Assembly (NCBI GenBank): GCA_017435745.1
Contig: JAFSEN010000079.1
Coordinates: 1-51,074, forward strand
Reading direction: 5' to 3'
DNA from: Oscillospiraceae bacterium
GTDB lineage: Bacteria; Bacillota; Clostridia; Oscillospirales; Ruminococcaceae
DNA: 51,074 bases
Positions 1 to 8,451 of this stretch are shown piece after piece. The notes below the pieces were generated by a model. That model had not been told where the DNA came from. It ran no database searches and saw nothing but the letters and a program-made list of their open reading frames with translations. Within the stretch, counting starts at the first letter, position 1. Every line of letters begins with the position of its first letter. Both the position numbers and the translations under genes were made by a program.

Positions 1-367
1 CGAGGAAAGCGAAGCATTTTGTTTCTTCGGAAAGAAGCATTGCGCCAAGGTTTCCGTGGCCAAGACCAACTTTTCTCTGTTCTGCAACAGAACCGGGAAC
101 GCAGAAGGACTGGAGAGCTTCACCGATGCATTTTGCTGCTTCTGCTGCGGAAGTTACGCCGCGTTTAATGCCGATTGCAGCGCCGAGGGTATATGCCCAA
201 ACTGCGTTTTCGAATGCGATAGGCTGAACGCCTTTGACGAGAGATTCTACGTCAACGCCTTTTGCAAGGCAAATTTCTCTTGCTTCTTCAAGGGAAGCAA
301 AACCGTTTTCTTTAAGACAGGCTTCGATTTTCGGAAGTCTTCTTTCTTTACCTTCAAATTCTGCCAT
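1..367 (-). CDS. GGGtGRT protein, N-terminal part (cut by window edge)
   Basis: Only the first 122 codons are inside the window; the frame is open to base 1. The start ATG (complement of 365-367) is preceded by a strong AAAGGAGGA ribosome binding site. The protein begins MAEFEGKERRLPKIEACLK and continues through an alanine-rich stretch (AIAIKRGVTSAAEAAKCIGE). From family knowledge this matches the N-terminus of the GGGtGRT family, about 330 residues, named for a glycine-rich motif that would lie off the left edge. Its function is not known; it is habitually encoded beside a NifU-like Fe-S scaffold, as here, where it is the second gene of the operon 20 bases after the scaffold gene. Confidence rests on the N-terminus plus the neighbour. 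Confidence 0.8.
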   Translation of the reverse strand, partial: MAEFEGKERRLPKIEACLKENGFASLEEAREICLAKGVDVESLVKGVQPIAFENAVWAYTLGAAIGIKRGVTSAAEAAKCIGEALQSFCVPGSVAEQRKVGLGHGNLGAMLLSEETKCFAFL

Positions 368-387
368 TATGATTGCTCCTCCTTTCC

Positions 388-1080
388 TTATTCTTCTCTC
401 GGGTCGATATATTTGGGTGCGTCGGCATAACGTCCGTAAGTTCCGGTGTTCTTTTCAAGAGCTTCCTGTGCGGGAACGCCGTGACGGATATCTTCCATCA
501 TTTTGCCGAGGCGAACAAATTTGTAACCGATGGTTTCGTTGTTTTCGTCGAGTGCGATAGAGCTGATATAGCCTTCGGTAAGGTCGAGATAGCGAACGCC
601 TTTTGCGCCGGTGGAATAAATGGTACCGACGGAGCTGCGGAGGCCTTTACCAAGGTCTTCAAGACCTGCGCCGATTGGAAGACCGTCTTCGGAAAAAGCG
701 GTCTGGCTTCTTCCGTAAACAAGCTGGAGGAAGATTTCGCGCATTGCAACGTTGATTGCGTCGCAAACAAGGTCGGTGTTGAGAGCTTCGAGGAGAGTTT
801 TTCCGGGAAGAATCTCGCCTGCCATTGCGGCAGAATGGGTCATACCGGTGCAGCCGATTGTTTCAACAAGGGCTTCTTCGATAATTCCGTTTTTTACGTT
901 AAGGGTGAGTTTGCAAGCGCCCTGCTGGGGTGCGCAAGCGCCGATACCATGGGAAAGACCGGAGATATCTTTGATCTCATAAGCTTTTACCCAGCGGCCT
1001 TCTTCAGGAATGGGAGCCGGTCCGTGGTGGGGTCCTTTGGTAACGGGACACATCCTTTCGACATCTTTTGAGCAGTTCAT
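388..1080 (-). CDS. NifU-like iron-sulfur cluster assembly scaffold protein
   Basis: 230 residues. The C-terminal three quarters have the IscU/NifU N-domain layout: a beta segment with GACAPQQGACKLTL (C49, C56), the loop IGCTGMTHSA with C77, and C106 in NTDLVCDAI; these are candidate cluster ligands by comparison with scaffold proteins. Two further cysteines (C3, C11) lie in a short N-terminal leader MNCSKDVERMC. It should assemble Fe-S clusters in the cytoplasm. No NifS/IscS desulfurase is inside the window, but the operon continues off the left edge. The ribosome binding site is GAGAGGGG and a well-formed promoter lies about 90 bases upstream of the start. Confidence 0.88.
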   Translation of the reverse strand: MNCSKDVERMCPVTKGPHHGPAPIPEEGRWVKAYEIKDISGLSHGIGACAPQQGACKLTLNVKNGIIEEALVETIGCTGMTHSAAMAGEILPGKTLLEALNTDLVCDAINVAMREIFLQLVYGRSQTAFSEDGLPIGAGLEDLGKGLRSSVGTIYSTGAKGVRYLDLTEGYISSIALDENNETIGYKFVRLGKMMEDIRHGVPAQEALEKNTGTYGRYADAPKYIDPREE

Positions 1081-1171
1081 GTTTTTGCCCCTCTCATTAT
1101 GTAAATTTTTGCTTTAGCACAAATTTCGCGGCGGCTTTCGGAAAAATTATCCCCGAATTTACGCCATAATA

Positions 1172-1200
1172 ATTATATATAAAAACAACGGTTAAATCAA
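1172..1200 (-). promoter_or_regulatory. Sigma-A type promoter of the Fe-S scaffold operon
   Basis: On the minus strand TTGATT (1195-1200) is followed after exactly 17 bases by TATAAT (1172-1177). The predicted start near 1165 leaves an 85-base leader before the ATG at 1080. Confidence 0.75.
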
Positions 1201-1538
1201 TAGGCATTTTATTCCCCGGTTTTTAATAAAATTCGGGGTTTTTAAGGATTTTCGTCAAATTTTCCGTTTTTTATTTCACCGGATAGACAAAAAAGACAAA
1301 AAGTGGGTTTTGCGGTTTTGTGAAAAAAGGCAGCGATGATAAAAAAGCGGGTTTTTCGGAGAGAATTTTTTAAAAGGATTCTGTCCTTTCAGCCGCTGTA
1401 GAACCGGACTTCTGTATTCGTCCGATTGTAAAGAATCCTTTCTCAGTCAGCTTTGCTGACAGCCCCTATGCCGAGCAGCTTGCTCTCCGGGCTGCGTTTT
1501 TAGCTTTCAATTTAATTATGCACTTTGCATTATAATTG
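1201..1538. repeat. Gene-free stretch with hairpins, one family A copy and one family C copy
   Basis: No gene is seen between 1081 and 1639. A palindrome at about 1212-1240 (CCCCG ... CGGGG with TTTT/AAAA inside, then five T) could be a terminator. At 1434-1495 lies a diverged family A copy: AATCCTTTCTCA, core hairpin GTCAGC/GCTGAC (1446-1460), then AGCCCC and a GAGCAGC/GCTGC arm. At 1509-1538 lies a family C element (AATTATGCACTTTGCATT) directly ahead of the secA promoter. Confidence 0.6.
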
Positions 1539-1553
1539 TTTACACATCGTTAA

Positions 1554-1582
1554 TTGACTTTATAATATAATAGGGGTAAAAT
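1554..1582 (+). promoter_or_regulatory. Sigma-A type promoter of secA
   Basis: TTGACT (1554-1559), 17-base spacer, TAAAAT (1577-1582). Transcription would start near 1590, giving a leader of about 50 bases that ends with AAAGGAG (1621-1627). Confidence 0.75.
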
Positions 1583-1639
1583 ATAAAATTAGGTTAATAT
1601 TGCTTTTCCATTTTATGAACAAAGGAGATTTTTTAAAAA

Positions 1640-4357
1640 ATGGGATTTCTTGATAAAATTTTCGGAAACTATTCCCAAAAGGAACTTAAAAGAATAGATC
1701 CGATAGTCAAAAAAGTTCTTGATCTTGAGGAAACTTACCGCGCAATGAGCGAAGATGAACTTAAGGGCCAGACCGCCGTTCTTAAAGAAAGACTTGCAAA
1801 CGGCGAAACTCTTGACGACATTCTTCCGGAAGCTTTTGCCGCCTGCCGCGAAGCTTGTGACAGGGTTCTCGAAATGCGCCCCTATCCGGTTCAGATAATC
1901 GGCGGTATTATTCTTCACCAGGGAAGAATTGCCGAAATGAAAACCGGCGAAGGCAAAACCCTTGTTGAAACCCTTCCCGCATATCTTAACGCACTTACCG
2001 GCGAAGGCGTTCATATTGTAACCGTTAACGATTATCTTGCAAAACGCGACAGCGAATGGATGGGCAAGGTTTTTGCATATATGGGACTTACCGTCGGTCT
2101 TGTTATCCACGGCGTTTCCAACGAGGACAGAAGGGCAGCTTATGCCGCGGACATCACTTACGGAACGAACAACGAATTTGGCTTTGACTATCTTCGCGAC
2201 AACATGGTCACTTATAAAGAGAACCGCGTTCAGCGCGGATTTGCATATTCCATTGTTGACGAAGTTGACTCTATCCTCATCGATGAAGCGAGAACTCCGC
2301 TTATCATTTCCGGACGCGGCGACAAATCCACCGATCTTTACCAGAAGGCGGACCGTTTTGCCCGCACCCTTTCCGCAATTCGCGTTAAGGAGCACGATTC
2401 CAAAGAGGAAGTTGACAGCATCGACGCCGACTATATTGTTGACGAAAAAGCCCATAACGCAACCCTTACTCCTCGCGGAGCCAAAAAGGCTGAAGTTTAC
2501 TTCAACGTTGAAAACATCAACGACGCGGACAACATGACCATTCTTCACCATATCAACCAGGCAATCAAAGCCCACGGCGTTATGAAACGCGACACCGATT
2601 ATGTCGTTAAAGACGGCGAAGTAATTATTGTTGACGAATTTACCGGACGCCTTATGCTTGGAAGACGTTATAACGAAGGTCTTCACCAGGCTATTGAAGC
2701 AAAAGAGGGCGTTACCGTTGCAAGAGAAAGCAAAACCCTTGCTACAATCACCTTCCAGAACTATTTCAGAATGTACAAAAAACTTTCCGGTATGACCGGT
2801 ACCGCAATGACCGAAAGCGACGAATTCCGCGAAATTTACGGACTTGACGTTGTTGAAATTCCCACCAACAAACCGGTTATCCGCGAAGATATGCCCGACA
2901 TCGTTTACAAAAACGAAAGGGGCAAATTTAACGCAGTAATCGACGAAATTGCCGATGCTCATGCGAAAAAACAGCCCGTTCTTGTGGGCACCGTAACCAT
3001 TGAAAAATCCGAGATCCTCAGCAATATGCTCAAACGCCGCGGAATTCCCCACAACGTGCTCAACGCAAAGCACCACGACAAGGAAGCGGAGATTGTTTCC
3101 CAGGCGGGCACCCCCGGTGCAGTTACCATTGCGACCAACATGGCCGGACGAGGAACCGACATTATGCTCGGCGGCAACGCGGAATTTCTTGCGAAGGCCG
3201 AAATGAGAAAACTTGGCTATGAGGAAGAAATGATCGGCGCAGCCACCGCTTATTTTGAAACCGGAGCGGAAGATATTCTTTCCGCAAGAGCGCATTATGC
3301 GGAACTTCTTCATAAGTTCAAAGCAGAAATTGCACCCAAAGCGGAAGAAGTCCGCAACGCCGGCGGCCTTTATATAATCGGTACCGAACGCCACGAATCC
3401 CGCCGAATTGATAACCAGCTCCGCGGACGTGCGGGTCGCCAGGGCGACCCGGGCAAAACCCGCTTTTTCATCTCCCTTGAGGACGACCTTATGCGTCTTT
3501 TCGGCGGAAACAGAATCCAGAACATTATGGAAACCCTTAACATTCCCGAAGACGTTCCGATCGACGCAAAAATGCTCAGCGGTTCCATCGAAGGATCCCA
3601 GAAAAAGGTTGAGGGAAGAAACTTTGAAACCCGTAAAAGCGTTCTTCGTTTTGACGACGTTATGAACCAGCAGAGAGAAATCATTTACGGCCAGCGCGGA
3701 AAAGTTCTCGAGGGCGAAGATATCAGCGAATATATCGCCAATATGCGCCGCGAATCCGTTGAAAAAACCGTTGACATCTATCTTGCAAACGACGAGAGCA
3801 AGGCAGATTGGAACCTTGACGGACTTCGGGATTATTATCTCGGCTGGATGCTTACCGACGGCGACCTTCGCTTTGACAAAGACGAATTTGCAAAAATTAC
3901 CAAAGCGGACGTTACCGAAATCCTTTGGAACAGAATGGAAGAGGTTTATTCCGCAAGGGAAGAACAGTTCGGAAGCGAAATCATGCGCGAACTTGAACGC
4001 GTTGCTCTTCTTAAAAACGTTGACCTTAAATGGATGGATCATATTGACGCCATGAGCGACCTTAAACAGGGAATTTATCTTCGCAGCTATGCCCAGCATG
4101 ACCCTGTTGTTGAGTACCGCATTGAAGGTTTTGATATGTTCGACCAGATGATCGAAGCTATCCGCGAAGACACCGTAAAGATGCTTATGGTAGTAAGAGT
4201 CAGAACCGCACCCCAGAGAGAACAGGTTGCCGTTCCGGTCGAAGCTTCCGGCGACGGAAGCGTTTCTGCAACTGTTGTTAAAAAGAAAAAGGTCGGCAGA
4301 AACGACCCTTGCCCCTGCGGAAGCGGCAAAAAATATAAACATTGCTGCGGTAAATAA
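1640..4357 (+). CDS. secA: Preprotein translocase ATPase SecA
   Basis: 905 residues, at the long end of the family (about 780-900). It is the motor that pushes unfolded preproteins through SecYEG at the inner face of the membrane. Walker A is MKTGEGKT (100-107); the DEAD-like segment is [17 protein letters not shown] (206-222); [11 protein letters not shown] and [10 protein letters not shown] mark the helicase core. The C-terminus is the classic zinc-binding tail with CPCGSGKKY and HCCGK, which in other SecA proteins binds SecB or ribosomes. The start ATG has AAAGGAG 12 bases upstream. It has its own promoter and is followed after two bases by trmL, so the two are probably co-transcribed. Confidence 0.98.
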   Translation: MGFLDKIFGNYSQKELKRIDPIVKKVLDLEETYRAMSEDELKGQTAVLKERLANGETLDDILPEAFAACREACDRVLEMRPYPVQIIGGIILHQGRIAEMKTGEGKTLVETLPAYLNALTGEGVHIVTVNDYLAKRDSEWMGKVFAYMGLTVGLVIHGVSNEDRRAAYAADITYGTNNEFGFDYLRDNMVTYKENRVQRGFAYSIVDEVDSILIDEARTPLIISGRGDKSTDLYQKADRFARTLSAIRVKEHDSKEEVDSIDADYIVDEKAHNATLTPRGAKKAEVYFNVENINDADNMTILHHINQAIKAHGVMKRDTDYVVKDGEVIIVDEFTGRLMLGRRYNEGLHQAIEAKEGVTVARESKTLATITFQNYFRMYKKLSGMTGTAMTESDEFREIYGLDVVEIPTNKPVIREDMPDIVYKNERGKFNAVIDEIADAHAKKQPVLVGTVTIEKSEILSNMLKRRGIPHNVLNAKHHDKEAEIVSQAGTPGAVTIATNMAGRGTDIMLGGNAEFLAKAEMRKLGYEEEMIGAATAYFETGAEDILSARAHYAELLHKFKAEIAPKAEEVRNAGGLYIIGTERHESRRIDNQLRGRAGRQGDPGKTRFFISLEDDLMRLFGGNRIQNIMETLNIPEDVPIDAKMLSGSIEGSQKKVEGRNFETRKSVLRFDDVMNQQREIIYGQRGKVLEGEDISEYIANMRRESVEKTVDIYLANDESKADWNLDGLRDYYLGWMLTDGDLRFDKDEFAKITKADVTEILWNRMEEVYSAREEQFGSEIMRELERVALLKNVDLKWMDHIDAMSDLKQGIYLRSYAQHDPVVEYRIEGFDMFDQMIEAIREDTVKMLMVVRVRTAPQREQVAVPVEASGDGSVSATVVKKKKVGRNDPCPCGSGKKYKHCCGK

Positions 4358-4359
4358 AA

Positions 4360-4878
4360 ATGGCGGAACTTAATCTTGTTCTTGTTGAACCCCAGATTCC
4401 CCAGAACACCGGCAATATTGCAAGAACCTGCGCTGTCACCGGCGCAAGGTTACATATAGTGCGCCCCATGGGTTTTGTTATCGACGATAAAAAACTTAAA
4501 CGGGCGGGGCTTGATTACTGGGACAAGCTCGACATAACTTTTTACGATAATCTTGAGGATTTTTTCTCGAAAAACAGCGGTGATTTTTATTATTTCACCA
4601 CAAAAGGGCTTCACCGCCATTCCGACGTTTCCTATCCGGACGGTTGCTATCTCTTTTTTGGAAGAGAAGACGCCGGGCTTCCGGAACGCTTGCTTTTTGA
4701 AAACCCGGGAACCGCCGTGCGGATCCCAATGAAGCCCACCCTTCGCAGCCTTAACCTTTCAAATTCCGTTGCGATAGCCGCTTACGAAGTTTTGCGCCAA
4801 TGGGATTACCCGGATTTGCAGTTCAAAGGCGAACTTCGGGATTTTGATTGGGAAGACGCGGGGATCAACCAAATCTGA
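4360..4878 (+). CDS. trmL: tRNA (cytidine/uridine-34 2'-O)-methyltransferase TrmL
   Basis: 172 residues, standard for the short SpoU class with only the knotted SPOUT domain. Motif 1 is PQIPQNTGNIARTC (11-24), motif 2 LFFGREDAGLPE (98-109), and motif 3 IPMKPTLRSLNLSNSVAIA (122-140), which forms the trefoil knot and S-adenosylmethionine site. It methylates the wobble ribose of certain tRNA-Leu species in characterised relatives. The ATG begins two bases after the secA stop, with no separate ribosome binding site of note, so translation is probably coupled. Confidence 0.93.
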   Translation: MAELNLVLVEPQIPQNTGNIARTCAVTGARLHIVRPMGFVIDDKKLKRAGLDYWDKLDITFYDNLEDFFSKNSGDFYYFTTKGLHRHSDVSYPDGCYLFFGREDAGLPERLLFENPGTAVRIPMKPTLRSLNLSNSVAIAAYEVLRQWDYPDLQFKGELRDFDWEDAGINQI

Positions 4879-4879
4879 T

Positions 4880-4951
4880 GTAGGGCGGGAGCTTGCTCCC
4901 GCCAAAAAATTGCCGATTTATATAAACGGCGGGAGCAAGCTCCCGCCCTAC
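4880..4951. repeat. Perfect 24-bp inverted repeat (two family B units head to head)
   Basis: GTAGGGCGGGAGCTTGCTCC... at 4880-4903 is repeated as its exact reverse complement at 4928-4951, with a 24-base spacer. Each arm is itself a palindrome (GGCGGGAGC/GCTCCCGCC), so the element can fold as two small hairpins or one long one. It separates trmL from the next gene and ends 16 bases before that gene's ribosome binding site. Confidence 0.9.
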
Positions 4952-4973
4952 CGTTTTATGCTGAAAGGGGAGA

Positions 4974-5732
4974 ATGACCATTTCCGGCGACAACACTTTG
5001 CAAAAACTTCTCGGCGCAATGCGCAAGGCAATTGAAGATTACAATATGATCGAAAACGGCGACAAAATCGCCGTCGGTGTTTCCGGCGGAAAAGATTCTG
5101 TTTCTCTTCTTGCGGGGCTTGCCGCCCTGCGCCGTTTTATCGGAATTGATTACGAAGTTGTCGCGGTTTGTCTTGACCCCCAATTTGGCGGCGAACCGAA
5201 CGATTTTTCCGAAATCGAAGCTTTTTGCGAAAAAATCGGGGTTAAGCTCGATTTGCGCCGCACCCAGATCGGCGAAGTTATTTTTGAGGACCGCAAGGAG
5301 AAAAACCCCTGTTCCCTTTGCGCAAGAATGCGGCGCGGGCTTTTGCACGACGTTGCAAAAGAAAACGGCTGCAACAAAATGGCCCTTGGGCACAACTTTG
5401 AGGATGCGGTTGAAACTTTTATGATGAACCTTTTCGACGAGGGAAGAATCGGTTGTTTTTCGCCGGTGACCTGGCTTTCGAGGAAGGAAATCACCGTTAT
5501 CCGCCCGCTTATCTATTGCCGCGAGGACGAAATTTCAAGAATTGCAAACCACGAGCATTTTCCGATAGTCAAAAGCCGCTGCCCGGCGGATAAACATACG
5601 GAACGTGAGCACGTTAAAAAACTTATTGAAAATCTTGAGCACGAGGAAGGTTACGATTGCCTTCCTGCCAAGATTTTGGGCGCAATGCAAAGGGGCGATA
5701 TCAGCGGTTGGGGGATAAAAAAGGAAAGATAG
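4974..5732 (+). CDS. ttcA: TtcA-family tRNA 2-thiocytidine biosynthesis protein (PP-loop ATPase)
   Basis: 252 residues. The PP-loop SGGKDS (37-42) binds ATP and activates the tRNA base by adenylation. CSLC (C113, C116) and C203 in SRCPADKH match the three cysteines that hold a [4Fe-4S] cluster in TtcA, which inserts sulfur at C32 of some tRNAs without a carrier. Fe-S dependence fits an anaerobe. The start follows AAAGGGGAGA with very tight spacing; a family B inverted repeat separates it from trmL. The TtcA assignment is by family; close paralogues of unknown substrate exist in Clostridia, so the exact substrate is less sure than the fold. Confidence 0.85.
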   Translation: MTISGDNTLQKLLGAMRKAIEDYNMIENGDKIAVGVSGGKDSVSLLAGLAALRRFIGIDYEVVAVCLDPQFGGEPNDFSEIEAFCEKIGVKLDLRRTQIGEVIFEDRKEKNPCSLCARMRRGLLHDVAKENGCNKMALGHNFEDAVETFMMNLFDEGRIGCFSPVTWLSRKEITVIRPLIYCREDEISRIANHEHFPIVKSRCPADKHTEREHVKKLIENLEHEEGYDCLPAKILGAMQRGDISGWGIKKER

Positions 5733-5757
5733 TTCGTTATTTTCAGCCCGGATGGGA

Positions 5758-5817
5758 TTATCCCTCTTTCGTCATTTTCTTACGAAAATGACACCTTCCC
5801 CTCTGGGAAGGCTTTTT
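5758..5817. repeat. Family A repeat, core GTCATTTTC
   Basis: TTATCCCTCTTTC, then a perfect 9-bp hairpin GTCATTTTC ... GAAAATGAC with loop TTAC (5771-5792), then ACCTTCCCCTCTGGGAAGGC. It lies between two plus-strand genes. Confidence 0.85.
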
Positions 5818-5837
5818 GTGAAAGGCGGTGCTCAAAT

Positions 5838-6362
5838 TTGGAAAGCAGACCGAAAATTTATATGATCTGCGGAATTTCCGGAAGCGGAAAAACCGCTTTT
5901 TCGAAGAATCTTGAGCTTCATGGAATCCCGAGGATTTCCATGGACGAGGAACTTTGGCCGGATTATTACGTTTATCCGGGGCTTCTTTCGAAGGAGCACC
6001 TTGGTTTTCTTTATGAGCAGGCAACGGAGCGGATTTTTGCAAAAATCCGCAATTTTTGCGCGGAGGGAAGACCTTGCAGCGTAGATATGCCCTTTTGCAA
6101 AAGGGCACAGAGGGATATCTTTCGTGCTCATATTGAAAGCTGCGGCGGAGAGCCGGTTCTCATTTGGATAAACACCGATTTGCCGGTGCTCAAAAAGCGT
6201 CTTGCCGAAAGAGAAGGCAAAAACGGCCCGAACAATCTTCCGGTTTCGGAAGAAGAAATTGAGATGTTCTGGAAGGGATTTCAGCGGCCGTATGATGAAA
6301 AACATATTGAAATTGACGGAAACAGAGATTTTGAGATGGACGAAATTTTGAAGATGATATAA
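5838..6362 (+). CDS. Small P-loop kinase (AAA_33 / zeta-toxin-like fold)
   Basis: 174 residues. Walker A GISGSGKT (12-19) is close to the N-terminus; SMDE (34-37) is the usual second acidic motif, and KKRLAEREG with the following lid-like segment resembles small-molecule or polynucleotide kinases of the AAA_33 group. The substrate cannot be told. The start is a TTG at 5838 preceded by AAAGGCGGTG seven bases away; there is no in-frame ATG before the P-loop other than M9, which would leave only three residues before it. No antitoxin-like partner is adjacent, so a toxin role is not supported. Confidence 0.75.
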   Translation: MESRPKIYMICGISGSGKTAFSKNLELHGIPRISMDEELWPDYYVYPGLLSKEHLGFLYEQATERIFAKIRNFCAEGRPCSVDMPFCKRAQRDIFRAHIESCGGEPVLIWINTDLPVLKKRLAEREGKNGPNNLPVSEEEIEMFWKGFQRPYDEKHIEIDGNRDFEMDEILKMI

Positions 6363-6398
6363 AAAAAGCGCCGTTCCGGTTGGAGCGGCACTCTTTTT
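6362..6398 (+). terminator. Intrinsic terminator after the P-loop kinase gene
   Basis: GCGCCGTTCC (6368-6377), loop GGTT, then GGAGCGGCAC (6382-6391) and CTTTTT. The A-rich 5' side could let it work from the other direction. Confidence 0.8.
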
Positions 6399-6409
6399 AT
6401 ATCAGTTTC

Positions 6410-6633
6410 GGGCGGATACTATCCGCCCATTTTTTTATTGGACAGGGTTTATCCCTCTTTCGTCACCTGCGGTGACACCTTCCCCTCTGGGAAGGCTGCT
6501 CTCCGGGTTATTTGTTTCCAATATATCCGTAGGGGCGCACCTATGTGTGCGCCCGATTTTAAGGACAGGGTTAACAATCCCTCAGTCAGCTTTGCTGACA
6601 GCTTCCTTTACACAAAGGAGGCTTGCCCTACGG
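6410..6633. repeat. Repeat cluster: B - A - B - A
   Basis: 6410-6428 family B-type palindrome GGGCGGATACTATCCGCCC. 6449-6508 family A, core GTCACC/GGTGAC with loop TGC (6462-6476), outer arm CCTTCCCCTCTGGGAAGG. 6529-6554 family B, GTAGGGGCGCACCTATGTG with core GGGCGCAC/GTGCGCCC. 6571-6633 family A, core GTCAGC/GCTGAC (6583-6597), outer arm TTCCTTTACACAAAGGA. The block sits between convergent genes. Confidence 0.8.
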
Positions 6634-6640
6634 GAAAGCT

Positions 6641-7180
6641 TTATTCACGGATGGCGTGTTCTTTTTTAAGGGCGTTGATCTTCTTCTGGATTCTGTAAAC
6701 TCCGAAAAAGACAAGAGCGGCGAAGGCAAGGTTGATGAAGGGAATCCAAAGTCCGCGCGGATAATTTATTGCAAAATTCACCATATTCATCGTGAAAATT
6801 CCAAGATTAAGGATTGCAATAGGAACGAGCAGTTTTTTGACGAGGATAAGGTGGTTCATCTTCGATTCGATATCGGAGAAAATTTCAAAAGGGCCTTCGG
6901 CGGTTTTTTTGCGGAAATAGACCCAGTTCATATAGCTTGCAACCTCTTCCGCGCCGGTTTCCTCCATAAAGCGGATATACTGTTCGCTTTCCGGGTGGCT
7001 GGGCTTATGTTCAAGAAGCTGGATTTTGTTGGTATATTCGCCGGGTTCGCATTCTTCAAAAACATAGCGGCAGAAAGAATAACCCACAAGGGCAAAGCCT
7101 TTTGCGGACATTTCGTTGAGCCATTTTTCTTCTTTTTCAAAATCCCATGCCCAAAACATTTTTTTGACGACTTTTCTCAT
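6641..7180 (-). CDS. DUF2812 membrane protein
   Basis: 179 residues. The N-terminal half is soluble and starts MRKVVKKMFWAWDFEKEEKWLNEM, the signature opening of DUF2812, followed by the family's aromatic-rich segment (F/Y-rich around 30-90). Two hydrophobic segments at about 113-135 and 144-165 place the C-terminus at the membrane. Function is unknown; such genes are very often coupled to PadR regulators. The ATG overlaps the padR stop codon by four bases (ATGA), indicating translational coupling and joint control by the operator upstream of padR. Confidence 0.85.
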   Translation of the reverse strand: MRKVVKKMFWAWDFEKEEKWLNEMSAKGFALVGYSFCRYVFEECEPGEYTNKIQLLEHKPSHPESEQYIRFMEETGAEEVASYMNWVYFRKKTAEGPFEIFSDIESKMNHLILVKKLLVPIAILNLGIFTMNMVNFAINYPRGLWIPFINLAFAALVFFGVYRIQKKINALKKEHAIRE

Positions 7181-7494
7181 TTGTTCCAGCCTCCTGTAAG
7201 TTTTTCTCCGTTTTCAACAAGTTCGCGAAGGCGGGAAATTTCCGCAAGAACTGCTTTTTTTCCGCTTTCGGTGATAACGTATTCCTTTTTGCGGTCGCCG
7301 TTTTCTCCCGGAACGGAAACGATCCAGCCTTTTTCAAGAAGGGTGTTTATTGCGCCGTAAAGAGTTCCGGCGGCAAGTTTTACTCTTCCGTTCGAAAGTT
7401 TTTCGGCGTTCTGCATTATTCCGTAGCCATGAAGCGGTTTTTCAAGGGAGAGAAGAATATAGAAAACGGCTTCGGTAAGGGCAATATTTTCCAA
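7177..7494 (-). CDS. PadR family transcriptional regulator
   Basis: 105 residues, the size of the short PadR class. Landmarks are LHGYGIM (21-27) and the recognition-helix segment GTLYGAINTLLEKGWI (43-58), followed by the beta wing with DRKKEYVITESGKKAV. PadR proteins are winged-helix dimers that repress their own operon. The ribosome binding site AAAGGAGAAAT precedes the ATG at 7494. Two perfect inverted repeats on its promoter are the probable binding sites. The effector is not deducible. Confidence 0.92.
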   Translation of the reverse strand: MENIALTEAVFYILLSLEKPLHGYGIMQNAEKLSNGRVKLAAGTLYGAINTLLEKGWIVSVPGENGDRKKEYVITESGKKAVLAEISRLRELVENGEKLTGGWNK

Positions 7495-7527
7495 GGTTAT
7501 TTCTCCTTTCGTTATATCTTTTGCCGT

Positions 7528-7575
7528 TATATCGGTTTACGATATAATTATATCGCCTGCCGATATAATTGTCAA
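7528..7575 (-). promoter_or_regulatory. Consensus promoter with two perfect PadR-type operators
   Basis: Minus strand: TTGACA (7570-7575), 17 bases, TATAAT (7547-7552), a full consensus match. Two copies of TATATCG-N5-CGATATA lie at 7549-7567 (in the spacer and -10 box) and 7528-7546 (just downstream of -10). Their centres are 21 bp apart, two helical turns, so two dimers would bind the same face. A further half site TATATC is at 7513-7518. Confidence 0.85.
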
Positions 7576-7619
7576 GAGGGAAACGGGTATTTTTTTAAAG
7601 CAGGTGGCAAAACCGTTGT

Positions 7620-8055
7620 TTACCCTATAAAAAGGTCCTCTTGCCTAAAGGGGAACTTTATTTGCTTGTTTTGTTGTAAGGAACGGTCTTGACCGTTCCG
7701 TTTTTTTATATAAAAGCAACCCCATTTCTTTTGTAACCAAAAGAAACCGGGTTGTGCCTGAAAAGAAAAGTTTATACACCCCTGCTGTCGCTCCCGCGAC
7801 AGCTGTCCCCTTTTTAGGGGACAAAACGCTCCACCGGAAAAACAGTGGTTCCGAATCTCGACCGCCGTCGCCGTCTTCGAAAGCGACAACGGTTTTCTGT
7901 TTGCATCGGCGGCTCGGTTATATTGCAGGGGCGGATATTATCCGCACGATTTAAAGTGGAGGTTTTTTTTAAACCCCTTAGTCACGGACAGAGTCTGTGA
8001 CAGCCCCCCCGTTAGGGGAGCTTTTATTCGGAACAGTCAAAACCGTTCCCTGCGG
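7620..8055. repeat. Gene-free stretch with repeats
   Basis: No credible gene between 7495 and 8121. 7679-7700 is a family B core (GGAACGGTC/GACCGTTCC) followed by seven T. 7926-7948 is a B-type GCGGATATTATCCGC. 7971-8025 is a family A copy with core GTCACGGAC/GTCTGTGAC (7981-8001, one G-T pair) and arm GCCCCCCCGTTAGGGGAGC. 8026-8055 is a degenerate GGAACAGTC ... CCGTTCCC unit. Between 7716 and 7910 are repeat-like fragments (CAGCTGTCCCC, AGGGGACA) that I cannot assign. Confidence 0.6.
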
Positions 8056-8085
8056 TGCGGTGTTTTTTTAGATTTGAAAAGATTC

Positions 8086-8117
8086 AAAAAAACGCCCCCC
8101 TTTGGACAAAGGGGGGC
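8086..8117 (-). terminator. Terminator of the acetyltransferase/GIY-YIG pair
   Basis: Stem GCCCCCC (8094-8100) and GGGGGGC (8111-8117) around a ten-base loop; read on the minus strand it ends in G followed by seven T (8086-8092). Confidence 0.8.
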
Positions 8118-8121
8118 ATAA

Positions 8122-8451
8122 TCAGATACAGTCTTCAAATTTTGTTTCGGTATCGGGGGTTATTTCAAATTCCGAAAGTTCCGGAAAAAATTCAAAAATA
8201 CGTTCCGGTTTTTCGGCGAGCAAAAGTTTTTTTGCTTTTTCAAGGCGCTTTATTCGAAATTCAAGTTTTCGGGCGGCTGTTTCGGAACTTGTTTTCCAAA
8301 GGGCGGCAAGGCCGCAAACTTTGTGGCTTTTTGTGTATTTTGCTGCGGCTTTCAGCTGATGATAATGCGTATGGATGCGGCGCTTTATATCATCGGTGAA
8401 GCCGGTATAGAGCGAATCATCCCTGCACCGAAGGGTATAGACCCAGAACAT
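8122..8451 (-). CDS. GIY-YIG superfamily nuclease-like protein
   Basis: 109 residues, the size of the UPF0213/YhbQ type. VYTL (4-7) replaces GIY and YTG (15-17) replaces YIG, the usual variant in this branch; R24/R25 and E64 in KLEFRIK are at the positions of the catalytic arginine and metal-binding glutamate. Relatives are stand-alone GIY-YIG domains implicated in DNA processing, though biological roles are poorly defined. The ATG overlaps the stop of the upstream acetyltransferase gene by one base (TGATG). Confidence 0.85.
   Translation of the reverse strand: MFWVYTLRCRDDSLYTGFTDDIKRRIHTHYHQLKAAAKYTKSHKVCGLAALWKTSSETAARKLEFRIKRLEKAKKLLLAEKPERIFEFFPELSEFEITPDTETKFEDCI

Noticed and set aside
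1613-4342. A 909-codon open frame antisense to secA
   Set aside because: It mirrors secA codon by codon in a fixed frame, reads as Phe/Asn/Val-rich nonsense, and has no ribosome binding site. Rare use of TTA, CTA and TCA in the sense gene explains it. The same holds for long antisense frames over msmK, polA, gyrA (46106-47263) and gyrB (49350-50978).
5838-6362. Zeta-type toxin gene
   Set aside because: The P-loop kinase fold fits, but there is no epsilon-like antitoxin or other small partner beside it; many AAA_33 kinases are metabolic.
7620-7954. Two overlapping small ORFs (7620-7889 minus, 7754-7954 plus)
   Set aside because: They consist of repeat fragments, lack ribosome binding sites and show no recognisable protein pattern.
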